Below the pieces are notes generated by a model that was not told the origin of the DNA, did no database searches, and worked only from the letters and a program-made list of their open reading frames with translations. Made by a program: the position numbers and the translations under genes. A stretch of 64,000 nucleotides of DNA from Austwickia sp. (GTDB lineage: Bacteria > Actinomycetota > Actinomycetes > Actinomycetales > Dermatophilaceae). Shown here piece by piece: positions 40,629 to 49,495 of the stretch. The DNA lies in assembly GCA_016711265.1 (NCBI GenBank), contig JADJTI010000004.1, positions 646,736-710,735 of the forward strand, given 5' to 3'. How positions within the stretch are numbered: the stretch's first letter is position 1; every line of letters starts with the position of its first letter.

Positions 40629-42074
40629 GTCGAGGAAGATCTTCACCTTGTCCGCGTCGTTGTCGATGTCGATGACGTGCCGGGGTAGCCGCTCGAGGCC
40701 GGCGAACCGCGGTGGGCACTCGGGGTCCCGGCCCAGCGCCTCCTGGATGGTCGCCGCGAACTTCACCGGCAGCGCCGTCTCCATGGCCACCACCGGCGCT
40801 TCGACCTCCCCGCAGGCCAGCTTCGCGCGGGCCACGGTCACCGCGTCCGCGGTGTGCGGGTCGATCGTCACCTGGTCGGCGGCGTGCACGGCGGCGATGG
40901 TGGCGACCCGGTCGCCGTGGGTGGACCGGCCCGAGCAGAAGCCGTACGTCGACCGCGCGCCGGCGAACGCCGGATCGGCGGAGAGGTCGAAGGCTCCCTG
41001 GGTGGTCAACCGGGTGCCGAAAAGTTCGGCGACCCGGGCGCCGTCGCGGCCCAGGAGGTCGAACACGAACCGCTCGAAGTTGCTCGCCTTACTGATGTCC
41101 ATCGATGGCGAGGAGGTCGCGTACGTCTCCACGGCCCCGCGGACCCGGTACACCCCGGTGCGGAAGAACTCGTCGAGCACGTCGTTCTCGTTGGTGGCCA
41201 GGATCAGGTCGCCGATCGGCACGCCCATGGTGCGCGCCACGTGGCCGGCCAGGATGTCGCCGAAGTTGCCGGTGGGGACCGAGAACGACACCCGCTGGGC
41301 GTCGGGGTCCTCGGATGAGACCGCGGCGGAGACCCGCAACCAGCAGGCGACGTAGTAGACCACCTGCGCGACCACCCGCGCCCAGTTGATCGAGTTGACC
41401 GCACCGATCGAACGGCGCGCCTTGAACTCCAGGTCCGACGACACCGCCTTGACAAGATCTTGGCAGTCGTCGAAGACGCCGTCGACCGCCAGGTTCACGA
41501 TCGCCGGATCGTCGATGGTGAACATCTGGGCCTGCTGGAACGGGGTCATCCGGCCCTTCGGCGTCATCATGAACACCCGGATACCGCGTTTGCCGAGCAT
41601 CGCGTATTCCGCCGAGCTGCCGGTGTCCCCGCTGGTCGCGCCGAGGATGTTGAGCTCCCGGCCGGTCCGCTGGAGCTGGTACTCGAACAACTCGCCGAGC
41701 AGTTGCATGGCCATGTCCTTGAATGCGGCCGAGGGACCGTTACTCAAGTGCCCCAGCCACAGGCCGTCGGAGAGCCGACTCACCGGCACGATCTGCGGGT
41801 CGCCGAACTTCTCGGCCGTGTACGCGCGCCGGCACATCGCCAGCAGATCCTCGCTGGGGATGTCGTCGACGTACGGCGTCAGCACCGCGTGCGCGAGCGC
41901 TGCGTACCCCTGCTCCTCCAGCAGGGCACGCCACCGGGACAGCGTCGGCCCGTCCACCCGCGGGTAGGCCAGGGGGACGTAGAGCCCGCCGTCGGGGGCC
42001 AGGCCCTCGAGCAGGATGTCGCAGAAGGACCTGGTGGATTGGCCGGGCAGACCACGGGTGGAGACATATTGCAC
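40614..42074 (-). CDS. thrC: Threonine synthase
   Basis: The 486-residue PLP enzyme has MQYVSTRG at the start, the Schiff-base Lys in NGPSAAFKDMAMQLL (residue ~120), the phosphate loop ATSGDTGSSAEYA and the second PLP-phosphate segment VPTGNFGDILAGH. The length matches the long threonine synthase type found in E. coli rather than the shorter ~350-residue actinobacterial form. It converts phosphohomoserine to threonine. It is divergent from thrH, with ~115 bases between them that probably hold both promoters. Confidence 0.93.
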   Translation of the reverse strand: MQYVSTRGLPGQSTRSFCDILLEGLAPDGGLYVPLAYPRVDGPTLSRWRALLEEQGYAALAHAVLTPYVDDIPSEDLLAMCRRAYTAEKFGDPQIVPVSRLSDGLWLGHLSNGPSAAFKDMAMQLLGELFEYQLQRTGRELNILGATSGDTGSSAEYAMLGKRGIRVFMMTPKGRMTPFQQAQMFTIDDPAIVNLAVDGVFDDCQDLVKAVSSDLEFKARRSIGAVNSINWARVVAQVVYYVACWLRVSAAVSSEDPDAQRVSFSVPTGNFGDILAGHVARTMGVPIGDLILATNENDVLDEFFRTGVYRVRGAVETYATSSPSMDISKASNFERFVFDLLGRDGARVAELFGTRLTTQGAFDLSADPAFAGARSTYGFCSGRSTHGDRVATIAAVHAADQVTIDPHTADAVTVARAKLACGEVEAPVVAMETALPVKFAATIQEALGRDPECPPRFAGLERLPRHVIDIDNDADKVKIFLDERLG

Positions 42075-42190
42075 CCCTGCAGGCTAACCGTCCCGGACAG
42101 CGGCCGTCATCCGCGCTACGGTGCTGCTCAGGCCCCGACGTGCCAGTCGCGTGCGGCCACCGAACGCGAGGGCGATGAAGGAGAGGACCG

Positions 42191-42802
42191 ATGGAGCTCG
42201 CCTGTCTGGACCTTGAGGGCGTACTGGTCCCGGAGATCTGGATCAACGTGGCCGAGGCAACCGGCATCGAGGAACTCCGGCTGACCACCCGCGACATCGC
42301 CGACTACGACGAGCTGATGGGTCATCGCCTGCGGGTCATGGCCGAGCACGGGATCACGTTGTCGCAGATCCAGGAGGTCATCGCGGCGCTCGGCCCGATG
42401 GCCGGCGCGGCCGCCTTCCTCGACTGGCTGCGCGAGCGGTTCCAGGTGGTCATTCTCTCGGACACCTTCTATCAGTTCGGGATGCCGTTGATGGCGCAGC
42501 TCGGGCACCCGACCTTGCTGTGCCACAACCTGGACGTCGTCGACGATCGCATCGTGGGGTATCGACTGCGCCAAGCGAACGCCAAGGCCCAGTGCGTGCG
42601 GGCGTTCCAGCTCCTGGGCCTGCGGTGTATCGCCACCGGTGACTCCTACAACGACACCGCGATGCTCACCCAGGCCGAGGCCGGCATCCTGTTCCGGCCG
42701 CCGCCCAACGTCATCGCCGAGTTTCCGCAGTTCCCGGTGACCGTGGATTACGACGAGCTGCGGGCCGCCTTCCTGCGGGCGAGCACGCGCATCCCGGCCT
42801 GA
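42191..42802 (+). CDS. thrH: ThrH phosphoserine phosphatase/homoserine phosphotransferase
   Basis: The 203-residue HAD enzyme opens MELACLDLEGVLVPEIW, with Asp7 as nucleophile and Glu at the +2 position that is diagnostic for ThrH. It continues with FQVVILSDTFYQFG and ATGDSYNDTAML, the HAD motifs II and IV. ThrH of Pseudomonas can move phosphate from phosphoserine to homoserine, producing the substrate of ThrC. The adjacent divergent thrC supports that role here. A ribosome site, AAGGAGAGG, precedes the ATG. Confidence 0.92.
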   Translation: MELACLDLEGVLVPEIWINVAEATGIEELRLTTRDIADYDELMGHRLRVMAEHGITLSQIQEVIAALGPMAGAAAFLDWLRERFQVVILSDTFYQFGMPLMAQLGHPTLLCHNLDVVDDRIVGYRLRQANAKAQCVRAFQLLGLRCIATGDSYNDTAMLTQAEAGILFRPPPNVIAEFPQFPVTVDYDELRAAFLRASTRIPA

Positions 42803-42826
42803 GCCCCCGACGTCCCCCGCGCACCC

Positions 42827-44104
42827 ATGACGGACATGACGGACTCCACCCCGGCCACCACGGCGCCACTGCCCGAACTGGACGCGATGGATCAGCGGGT
42901 GCTGGGCTCGCTGATGGAGAAGCAGCGCACCGTTCCGGCGGCCTACCCGCTCACCGTCACTGCGCTGCGCAGTGCCTGCAACCAGACCAGCAGCCGCGAT
43001 CCGGTGGTCGAGTACGCGGCGCAGGACCTGGAGAACTGCCTGCGGGAGCTGCGGCACCGCGGGCTCGTCCGCGTAGTGCACACCCCGGGCCAGCGGGCCC
43101 TGAAGTACCACCAGCTGCTCACCGACGTCCTGGAGCTTGCCGACGACGAGCGGGCGCTGATCACGGTGCTGCTGCTGCGAGGCCCCCAGACCCCCGGGGA
43201 GCTACGCACCCGCACCGAACGGCTGCATCCCTATGCCGACCGGGTCGCGGTCGAGCAGGTGCTGCAGCGGTTGGCCCACCGTGACCCAGCGCTGGTCCGG
43301 GAGCTGCCGAGGCTGCCCGGACAGCACGAACGGCGGTGGGTGCAGCTGCTCGGTCCCCTGAAGGAGTCGGTCCCCGACGATGTCGTGCGGGCCGCCCGGC
43401 ACGCCGCCCAGGAGGCCGTCGACCGGGAGGCCGTGCTCGCCGACGGTGCCCCGGCGCGCGACGACCGGGTGCGGGCGGCCTACCAGGTGGCTGCAGCGGC
43501 GTACGCCGACGGCGCGCCGATCCCGGCCCTCACCCCGTTCGAGGGCTGGCTCGCCGAGCGGGTGGCCGACTGGGCGCAGGGCCGGCCGATGGCGGACGTC
43601 GGCTGCGGCACCGGACGGTTCACCGCCGCACTCGCGGCCGCCGGGGCGCACGTGACCGGCGTCGACGTGGTCGCGGAGATGGTGGCCGCGGCTCGGAGCG
43701 TGCACCCGGGGGTACCGTTCCAGCGCGCCGATCTACGTGCGCTGATGCGCCCGGTGGCCGCAGCGGCGTGGGCTGCCGTGACCGCGTGGGATGCCCTCGG
43801 GCACCTGGCCCCCTCCGAACTCCCGGGCGCCATCGCAGCGCTGGTCCGGGTGCTGGAGCCGGGCGGCCTCCTGGCGATCGACCTCGCCGCGGGCGATCAG
43901 ATCCGCCTCCTGGAGGAACTGGCCGGAGTCCGGCTCGTGGAGCCGGTGACGGAGGTGCTGCACGACCCCGAACAGGTGCTGCACGCCGTACGGCACGCCG
44001 GCGCGCAGGTACTGGAGTGGTACCTGCGCGGCGACGCCGACGCCGGCCCGGACACGGCCTCGCGGGGCGACCGGCTCACGGTGCTGGCCCGGCGCCCCGC
44101 CTGA
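42827..44104 (+). CDS. DUF480 (YceH) protein fused to a SAM methyltransferase
   Basis: Residues ~18-195 are a YceH/DUF480 double winged helix: MDQRVLGSLMEKQRTVPAAYPLT, CNQTSSRDPVVEY and LLRGPQTPGELRTRTERL. Residues ~225-420 are a class I methyltransferase with the SAM loop MADVGCGTGRFTAALAAAGAHVTGVD. E. coli YceH is only the first part. The two domains are joined by a helical linker in one reading frame. Substrate is unknown; DNA-binding by the winged helices with methylation of a partner or small molecule is speculative. It lies 25 bases after thrH. Confidence 0.88.
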   Translation: MTDMTDSTPATTAPLPELDAMDQRVLGSLMEKQRTVPAAYPLTVTALRSACNQTSSRDPVVEYAAQDLENCLRELRHRGLVRVVHTPGQRALKYHQLLTDVLELADDERALITVLLLRGPQTPGELRTRTERLHPYADRVAVEQVLQRLAHRDPALVRELPRLPGQHERRWVQLLGPLKESVPDDVVRAARHAAQEAVDREAVLADGAPARDDRVRAAYQVAAAAYADGAPIPALTPFEGWLAERVADWAQGRPMADVGCGTGRFTAALAAAGAHVTGVDVVAEMVAAARSVHPGVPFQRADLRALMRPVAAAAWAAVTAWDALGHLAPSELPGAIAALVRVLEPGGLLAIDLAAGDQIRLLEELAGVRLVEPVTEVLHDPEQVLHAVRHAGAQVLEWYLRGDADAGPDTASRGDRLTVLARRPA

Positions 44105-44147
44105 GGCGGCTGCCGGGGACGACGCTAACCCGCCGGTCCCGCGGGCC

Positions 44148-44768
44148 TCAGCCGGTCGGCGTACCGCTGGCGAGGCGGGCGGTGATGGTGGCCAGGCGGG
44201 CGCCCTGGTAGCGGGCGGCGGCCAGGACGCCGTCGGTGGGCGGGGTCCCGTCCATGCCGGTCCCGTGCGAGGTGCCATAGGGGTTGCCGCCTCCGCCGTA
44301 CACGGCGTCGTCGGTGAAGCCGGGCGGCACGATCAGGGAACCCCAGTGGTAGAAGACGTTGTTCAGCGACAGGATGGTCGCCTCTTGGCCGCCGTGGGTG
44401 TTGATCGCCGAGGTGAAGCTGGTCACCGGCTTGTCGACGAAGACGCCCTTGGCCCAGAGCCCGCCGGTGGTGTCGATGAACTGCTTGAGTTGGGCGGCCG
44501 GCGTGCCGAACCGGGTCGGGGTGCCGAACGCGTAGCCGTCGGCCCACCGCAGGTCCTCCAGGGTGGCCTCGGGAACCGTGGGGGCGATGTCGTCGACGTA
44601 CGCCGCCCAGGCCGGGTTGGCGTCGATGGCGGCGCGGGGTGCCAGTTCGGGCACCCGCAGCACGCGTACGTCGGCCCCGGCCTCGCTTGCGCCCGCGCCC
44701 AGGGCGGTGGCGAGCTGGTGGATGGTCCCCGTGGAGCTGTAGTAGACGACGGCGATCTTGACGGTCAT
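44148..44768 (-). CDS. wrbA: WrbA-type NAD(P)H:quinone oxidoreductase
   Basis: The 206-residue flavodoxin-like protein has the FMN phosphate loop YYSSTGTIHQLA at residues ~9-20, the WrbA segment WADGYAFGTPTRFGTPAAQLKQFIDTTGGLW and the FMN-binding region TSAINTHGGQEATILSL. It reduces quinones by two electrons to avoid radicals. It is divergent from the MarR gene, which likely controls it. The ribosome site GAGGAGAACGC precedes the ATG. Confidence 0.92.
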   Translation of the reverse strand: MTVKIAVVYYSSTGTIHQLATALGAGASEAGADVRVLRVPELAPRAAIDANPAWAAYVDDIAPTVPEATLEDLRWADGYAFGTPTRFGTPAAQLKQFIDTTGGLWAKGVFVDKPVTSFTSAINTHGGQEATILSLNNVFYHWGSLIVPPGFTDDAVYGGGGNPYGTSHGTGMDGTPPTDGVLAAARYQGARLATITARLASGTPTG

Positions 44769-44898
44769 GCGTTCTCCTCACGCCGTGCGACGTGGCCCTA
44801 CGGCCGCGCCGCATCTGTTCCTATATCGAAGTAACCCTTTCCAGCCGGAGACTATTCCGAAAACGGATCATCTGTCGAGTACGACCACCCGGGGTAGC

Positions 44899-45381
44899 GT
44901 GACCGTTGTGGTGGACGCGCCGACCCCCGACCAGCGAGTGACCCTGGCAGGCCTGCTGATTGAGGCCCATCGCGGCCTGATGCGCGAGTTCGAACCCCTG
45001 CAGCGCCGGCACGGACTCTCCGGGGCGGAGTTCAGTTCGCTGCTGCGCATCTCCCGATCGCCCGGATCGCGGCTGCAGATGTCAGACCTGGCGGCCCAGA
45101 TCGGCCTGTCCACCAGCGGGGTCACCACCCTCGTCGAACGGATGCGCACGCGCGGGCTGTTGCAGCGCTCCCCCGATCCGCGCGACGGACGCGCGTACGT
45201 CGTGACCCTCACCGCCGCGGGCACCGACCTGTTGACCGCCGTGCTGCGCGAGCAGCAGCCCATCATCGACCGATGCCTCATCGAGCCGCTCGGGCCGGAC
45301 TGGGCGCAGTTCGCCCACGCACTGGCCCGGGTGCGCGATGTCGTCGAGCCGCAGGCGACCCAGGGCTCGCACGGCGGATGA
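44899..45381 (+). CDS. MarR-family regulator, divergent from wrbA
   Basis: The 160-residue protein has a MarR winged helix: MSDLAAQIGLSTSGVTTLVERMRTRGLL as recognition region and RSPDPRDGRAYVVTLTAAG as wing. GTG codons at 44899, 44908 and 44911 are all possible starts. An imperfect palindrome (ATTCCG ... CGGAT, 44854-44868) lies in the 130-base divergent promoter and may be its operator. Control of wrbA in response to quinones or phenolics is the likely role. Confidence 0.82.
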   Translation: MTVVVDAPTPDQRVTLAGLLIEAHRGLMREFEPLQRRHGLSGAEFSSLLRISRSPGSRLQMSDLAAQIGLSTSGVTTLVERMRTRGLLQRSPDPRDGRAYVVTLTAAGTDLLTAVLREQQPIIDRCLIEPLGPDWAQFAHALARVRDVVEPQATQGSHGG

Positions 45382-45393
45382 CACGATGGCGAG

Positions 45394-46158
45394 GTGTTCA
45401 CCCCCGGCGCCTGGCCGATCCTGGACCATGACGACGACCCCGACGACGCGATCTCCCGCGCGATGGCGGCCGGCGCCGATCATCGGCTCCCCGACCGCGC
45501 GGTGCTCACCCTGCTCGGTGGGGTGACCCGGCGCTGGGCGGCCGAGTATGGGTACGACGAGGTCGACCGGGTGCGGATGATCAGCGGTCCCGTTCCCGTG
45601 TGGGTCGGCCGGTACGCCGGGCAGGACGTCGCGCTCGCCGACCTGCCCGTCGGCGCGCCGGCCGCCACGATCGTGCTCGAACGGCTACTGCTGTTCGGGG
45701 TGCGCACGGTGGTCGCCGCGGGATCCTGCGGTGCGCTGGTCCCCTTCGAGGAGGGTGAGTTCGTGGTGCCCACCCGCGCCCTGCGGGACGAGGGGACGTC
45801 GTACCACTATCTACCCGCCGCCCGCTGGGTGGACACCGATACGTCGCTGCGCCGGGCGTGCACCGCGGCGATCGAGGACGCAGGCCTGACCTACGCCGAA
45901 TGCGCCACCTGGACCACCGACGCGTTCCTACGCGAGACACCCGCGGTGATCGCAGCTCGGCGAGCACAGGGCTGCCAGGTCGTGGACATGGAATGCGCCG
46001 CACTGGCCGCGGTGGCGCAGTTTCGCGGGGCACGGTTTGCGCAGATCCTGTACACCGCCGACACCCTCGCGGGCGGACATCACGACCAGCGCACGTGGGG
46101 ACGTGCCGCCCGGCCGGTCGCCCTCCAGCTGGCGTTGGAGGCGGCCACCCGCGGCTGA
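45394..46158 (+). CDS. Nucleoside phosphorylase family protein
   Basis: The 254-residue protein has the purine/uridine phosphorylase fold: GVRTVVAAGSCGALVPFEEGEFVVPTRALRDEGTSYHYLP (landmarks) contains the phosphate/ribose region, and CQVVDMECAALAAVA the ribose-binding Met-Glu. The Asp of the base pocket may lie in ILYTADTLAGG. It follows the marR gene by 12 bases, so it may be cotranscribed. Whether the base is a purine or uracil cannot be read; the MECA motif fits both. Confidence 0.82.
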   Translation: MFTPGAWPILDHDDDPDDAISRAMAAGADHRLPDRAVLTLLGGVTRRWAAEYGYDEVDRVRMISGPVPVWVGRYAGQDVALADLPVGAPAATIVLERLLLFGVRTVVAAGSCGALVPFEEGEFVVPTRALRDEGTSYHYLPAARWVDTDTSLRRACTAAIEDAGLTYAECATWTTDAFLRETPAVIAARRAQGCQVVDMECAALAAVAQFRGARFAQILYTADTLAGGHHDQRTWGRAARPVALQLALEAATRG

Positions 46159-46179
46159 ACCCAAGGCAGGGGGCCAGCG

Positions 46180-47046
46180 TCACGGACTCAGGGGCGGACC
46201 GCCCCACCTCGGCGCCACGGCGTCGTCGCGAGCCTCCGCTGTCTGCGCCCGCAGATCGGTGACCACGTCCGCGAAGAATGCGTCCAGCTCGACCGGCTGC
46301 TGATGACCCATGCCGGGCACCACCGTGAGGACGCTGCCCGGGATCAGCGCCTGCAGCTCGTGGGCGGCCGGCAACGGGATCACCGGGTCCGCGTCGCCGT
46401 GCACGATGGTCACCGGCACCGCGATCTCGGCCAGCCGTGATCGCCAATCGGGGGTCCGCGCCAACGCCCGTGCCTGACGGGTGAACCCGGCGGCGTCCAC
46501 CCCCCGCTGCCACGAACGCCGCGACACCTCGGCGATGTCGGTCAGCGAGGCCGGGTACGCCGGCCCGGCAATCCCCGGGAGCCCGGTGGCCTGCCACCGG
46601 GTGTAGGCATCCAGGTCGGGGAACTCGGCCATCGGCTCGGGATCGGACTGCCCGGCGCGCGCAGAGCCGGCCGCCGTGTAGAACAGCCCGAGCGCTGCGA
46701 CGTCCCCCGGATGGGTCAGGGCCAGCAGCTGGGCGATCATGCCGCCCATGGAGCGGCCGCACACGATGGCCGGTCTGCCGAGCTCGGCGACCAGGCCATG
46801 GGTGTCCTCGGCCATGTCCTGCAGGTCGTAGTCCACGCCCGGGAACCGCTGCGACCGGCCGACGTCGCGGTGATCCACGCGGACCACGTGAACCCCTCGG
46901 TCGGCAAGCCTCTGGCAGAACGATGACGGGGTCGCGACGAGCTGGGCCATGTGGCCCTCGAGCTGCACCGTGAGTGGCCCGGCCGGATCGCCCAACTCGT
47001 CGATGCAGAGTCGAGTCCCGTTGGCCACCGTGACGATCCGCTCCAT
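46180..47046 (-). CDS. Alpha/beta hydrolase
   Basis: The ~288-residue enzyme resembles the RdmC-type esterase group. It has a variable N-terminal strand (ELGDPAGPLTVQLEGHMAQL), RVDHRDVGRSQRFPGVDY, the nucleophile elbow VCGRSMGGMIAQLLA (Ser ~102), the acid in HGDADPVIPL and the His in PGMGHQQPVELD. The more internal ATG at 47046 is used because it starts the beta strand; 47052 is also in frame. It converges on the phosphorylase gene. Substrate unknown. Confidence 0.85.
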   Translation of the reverse strand: MERIVTVANGTRLCIDELGDPAGPLTVQLEGHMAQLVATPSSFCQRLADRGVHVVRVDHRDVGRSQRFPGVDYDLQDMAEDTHGLVAELGRPAIVCGRSMGGMIAQLLALTHPGDVAALGLFYTAAGSARAGQSDPEPMAEFPDLDAYTRWQATGLPGIAGPAYPASLTDIAEVSRRSWQRGVDAAGFTRQARALARTPDWRSRLAEIAVPVTIVHGDADPVIPLPAAHELQALIPGSVLTVVPGMGHQQPVELDAFFADVVTDLRAQTAEARDDAVAPRWGGPPLSP

Positions 47047-47119
47047 GGACACACGCTAGGACGAGCTCCATCTCGCGCGGGCGCTGCGCCTGCCCTGCAG
47101 GGGTCCCGGCCGCGGCGCC

Positions 47120-49195
47120 TCAGAGTTGCGCAGCCCAGCGCACCCCCTGGTCGATCGCGCGCTTCGCGTCGAGTTCGGCGGCGACGTCCGCACCGCCGAT
47201 CAGTTGCGCGGATACCCCAGCGCTCTGCAGTCCTTCCAGGAGGTCACGGCGCGACTCCTGACCGGCGCAGACGACGATCGTGTCCACCGGGATCACCTGC
47301 TCCACGCTGCGGCCCTCGCGATCCAGCCGGGTGATGTGCAGCCCCGCGTCATCGATCCGGTGGTACGTCGCGCCGCGGACCAGGCGCACTCCCTTGGCAG
47401 CCAGCGCGGCCCGATGCACCCATCCCGTGGTCTTACCCAGACCCTTGCCGATCGGGGTGGGCTTGCGCTGCAGCAACGTCACCTCCCGCGGGCTGGGCGC
47501 GGGGGCAGGTTCGGTCAAGCCGCCGGGGGGGCGGGCAGGATCGGCGACGCCCCATTCCTTCTTCCACTCGGCGATGTTCAGGCTCGGGTGGCCGACGTGG
47601 GTCAGGTACTCGCACACGTCGACGCCGATCCCGCCGGCGCCGATCACGGCCACCCGCTGCCCCGCCTCACGCGCACCGGAGAGCAGCTCGGCGTACGACA
47701 TCACACACGGGTGGTCGATCCCAGGCAGGTCCAGCACCCGGGGCGTCACGCCACTGGCGAGGACCACCTGGTCGAACCCGCCCTCGGCTAGGTCGGCCAC
47801 GGTCACCTGCTTGCCCAGGTGCAGCCGGACGCCGGTCAGTTCGATGCGACGGGTGAAGTACCGGACGGTCTCGGCGAACTCCTCCTTGCCGGGGATCTTC
47901 ATGGCCAGGGCGAACTGTCCGCCCAGGTGGTCGTTGGCCTCGTAGAGGTCGACGTGGTGTCCGCGTTCGGCCAGCGCCGTCGCGGTGGCCATGCCCGCTG
48001 GGCCAGCGCCGACGACGGCGACCCGCTGCGGCGTCGGGGCTGAGGTCAGGACCACCTCGCGTTCGTGACCGGCGCGCGGGTTCACCAGGCAGCTCGCCCG
48101 GCGTCCCGTGAACGTGTGGTCCAGGCAGGCCTGGTTGCAGGCGATGCAGGTGTTGATCTCGTCGGCCCGTCCGCCGCCGGCCTTGACCACCCACTCAGGA
48201 TCGGCCAGGAACGGGCGGGCCATGGACACCAGGTCGGCGTCGCCGCGAGCCAGCACGGCCTCGGCGAGCTCGGGCATGTTGATCCGGTTGGACGCCGCAA
48301 CGGGCACCCCCACGTGCCGGGTGAGCTGGGCCGTCACGTCGACGAAGGCACCGCGCGGCACCGAGGTGACGATCGTCGGAACCCGCGCCTCGTGCCACCC
48401 GATGCCGGTGTTGAAGATGGTGACGCCGGCATCCTCCAGCGCGGTCGCCAGGTCCAGCACCTCGGCCCACGGCTGACCGTCCGGCACCAGGTCGAGCAGC
48501 GAGATGCGGTATTGGATGACGAAGTCCGGACCCACCTGAGCGCGGATCGCCCGGACGATCTCGACGGCCAGTCGCCTGCGGTTGGCGGCGCTGCCGCCCC
48601 AGCCGTCCCGGCGCTGGTTGGTGCGCGGCGCCAGGAACTGGTTGATGAAGTAGCCCTCGGAACCCATGATCTCGACGCCGTCGTACCCGGCCTGCGCAGC
48701 CAACCGGGCCGACCGGGCGAACGCCTCGATGGTGTCCCAGACCTGCCCGCCGCGCAGCGCGAACGGCGTGAACGGGTTGATCGGCGCCTTGATCCGCGAG
48801 GCCGACACCGACAGCGGGTGGTAGGCGTACCGGCCGGCGTGCAGCAACTGCAGCAGGATCGCCGCGCCTTCGGCGTGTGCAGCCTCGGTGATCGGTCGAT
48901 GCGCCCGAGCGTGGCGGCGCAGCGTCATGACGCTGGCACCGGGATAGAGCATCCCGGCCGCCGTCGGGGAGAATCCGCCGGTGACGATCAGGCCCACCCC
49001 GCCCCTGGCGCGCGTCGCGTAGAACTCGGCGAGATCGTCGAGGTTGCGGTAGCCGTCCTCCATGCCGGTGTGCATCGAACCCATCACGACGCGGTTGCGC
49101 AGCGTGATGAAGCCGAGGTCCAAGGGCTCCATGAGGTGCGGGTACGCCGTCCCATCGGTCGCGGGTGCTGCCGGCGCGTTCTGGTCGAGGCTCAC
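47120..49195 (-). CDS. fadH: 2,4-dienoyl-CoA reductase (NADPH), FadH type
   Basis: The 691-residue protein joins an FMN-dependent TIM barrel (residues ~20-360, LMEPLDLGFITLRNRVVMGSMHTG) to an Fe-S centre (CIACNQACLDH...ASCLVNPRAGHE, the CxxCxxxCx11C pattern). FAD and NADPH domains follow (VAVVGAGPAGMATATALAERGHHVDLYE and VAVIGAGGIGVDVCEYL). The order and length match FadH, which removes double bonds during beta-oxidation of unsaturated fatty acids. It is monocistronic. Confidence 0.93.
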   Translation of the reverse strand: MSLDQNAPAAPATDGTAYPHLMEPLDLGFITLRNRVVMGSMHTGMEDGYRNLDDLAEFYATRARGGVGLIVTGGFSPTAAGMLYPGASVMTLRRHARAHRPITEAAHAEGAAILLQLLHAGRYAYHPLSVSASRIKAPINPFTPFALRGGQVWDTIEAFARSARLAAQAGYDGVEIMGSEGYFINQFLAPRTNQRRDGWGGSAANRRRLAVEIVRAIRAQVGPDFVIQYRISLLDLVPDGQPWAEVLDLATALEDAGVTIFNTGIGWHEARVPTIVTSVPRGAFVDVTAQLTRHVGVPVAASNRINMPELAEAVLARGDADLVSMARPFLADPEWVVKAGGGRADEINTCIACNQACLDHTFTGRRASCLVNPRAGHEREVVLTSAPTPQRVAVVGAGPAGMATATALAERGHHVDLYEANDHLGGQFALAMKIPGKEEFAETVRYFTRRIELTGVRLHLGKQVTVADLAEGGFDQVVLASGVTPRVLDLPGIDHPCVMSYAELLSGAREAGQRVAVIGAGGIGVDVCEYLTHVGHPSLNIAEWKKEWGVADPARPPGGLTEPAPAPSPREVTLLQRKPTPIGKGLGKTTGWVHRAALAAKGVRLVRGATYHRIDDAGLHITRLDREGRSVEQVIPVDTIVVCAGQESRRDLLEGLQSAGVSAQLIGGADVAAELDAKRAIDQGVRWAAQL

Positions 49196-49495
49196 TGGAC
49201 TACCTTCCTCATGAGGTCACCTGATTCGGGGTCGTTCGGCTGTTCGACATCGGCCCGGTGCAACGGACTCTGCACAAACCCTACTCTCGGGTAACTGACT
49301 CGGTCGGGTGGTGCCGTCACCGCCAACGCCGATGCCCAGCCCGGCGCGCGCGGCGGTAGGCCGAGGTCGACGAGGTAACCCAACTCATCTCCGGCAACTC
49401 CGAGCTCGAGGGGCGATCGGGCGCCGACGGCGGGTGCCGGTCGCGGCACCGCCGCTACGGCACCGACAACGACGAAGGCACGGGCTCGCGCCGGG
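49196..49495. other. Intergenic region, no supported gene
   Basis: These 300 bases lie between fadH and the tandem GNAT gene. A minus-strand reading frame fills them but its product is Pro/Ala-rich with no domain. I see no tRNA, hairpin terminator or repeat. It probably contains the fadH promoter. Confidence 0.5.
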
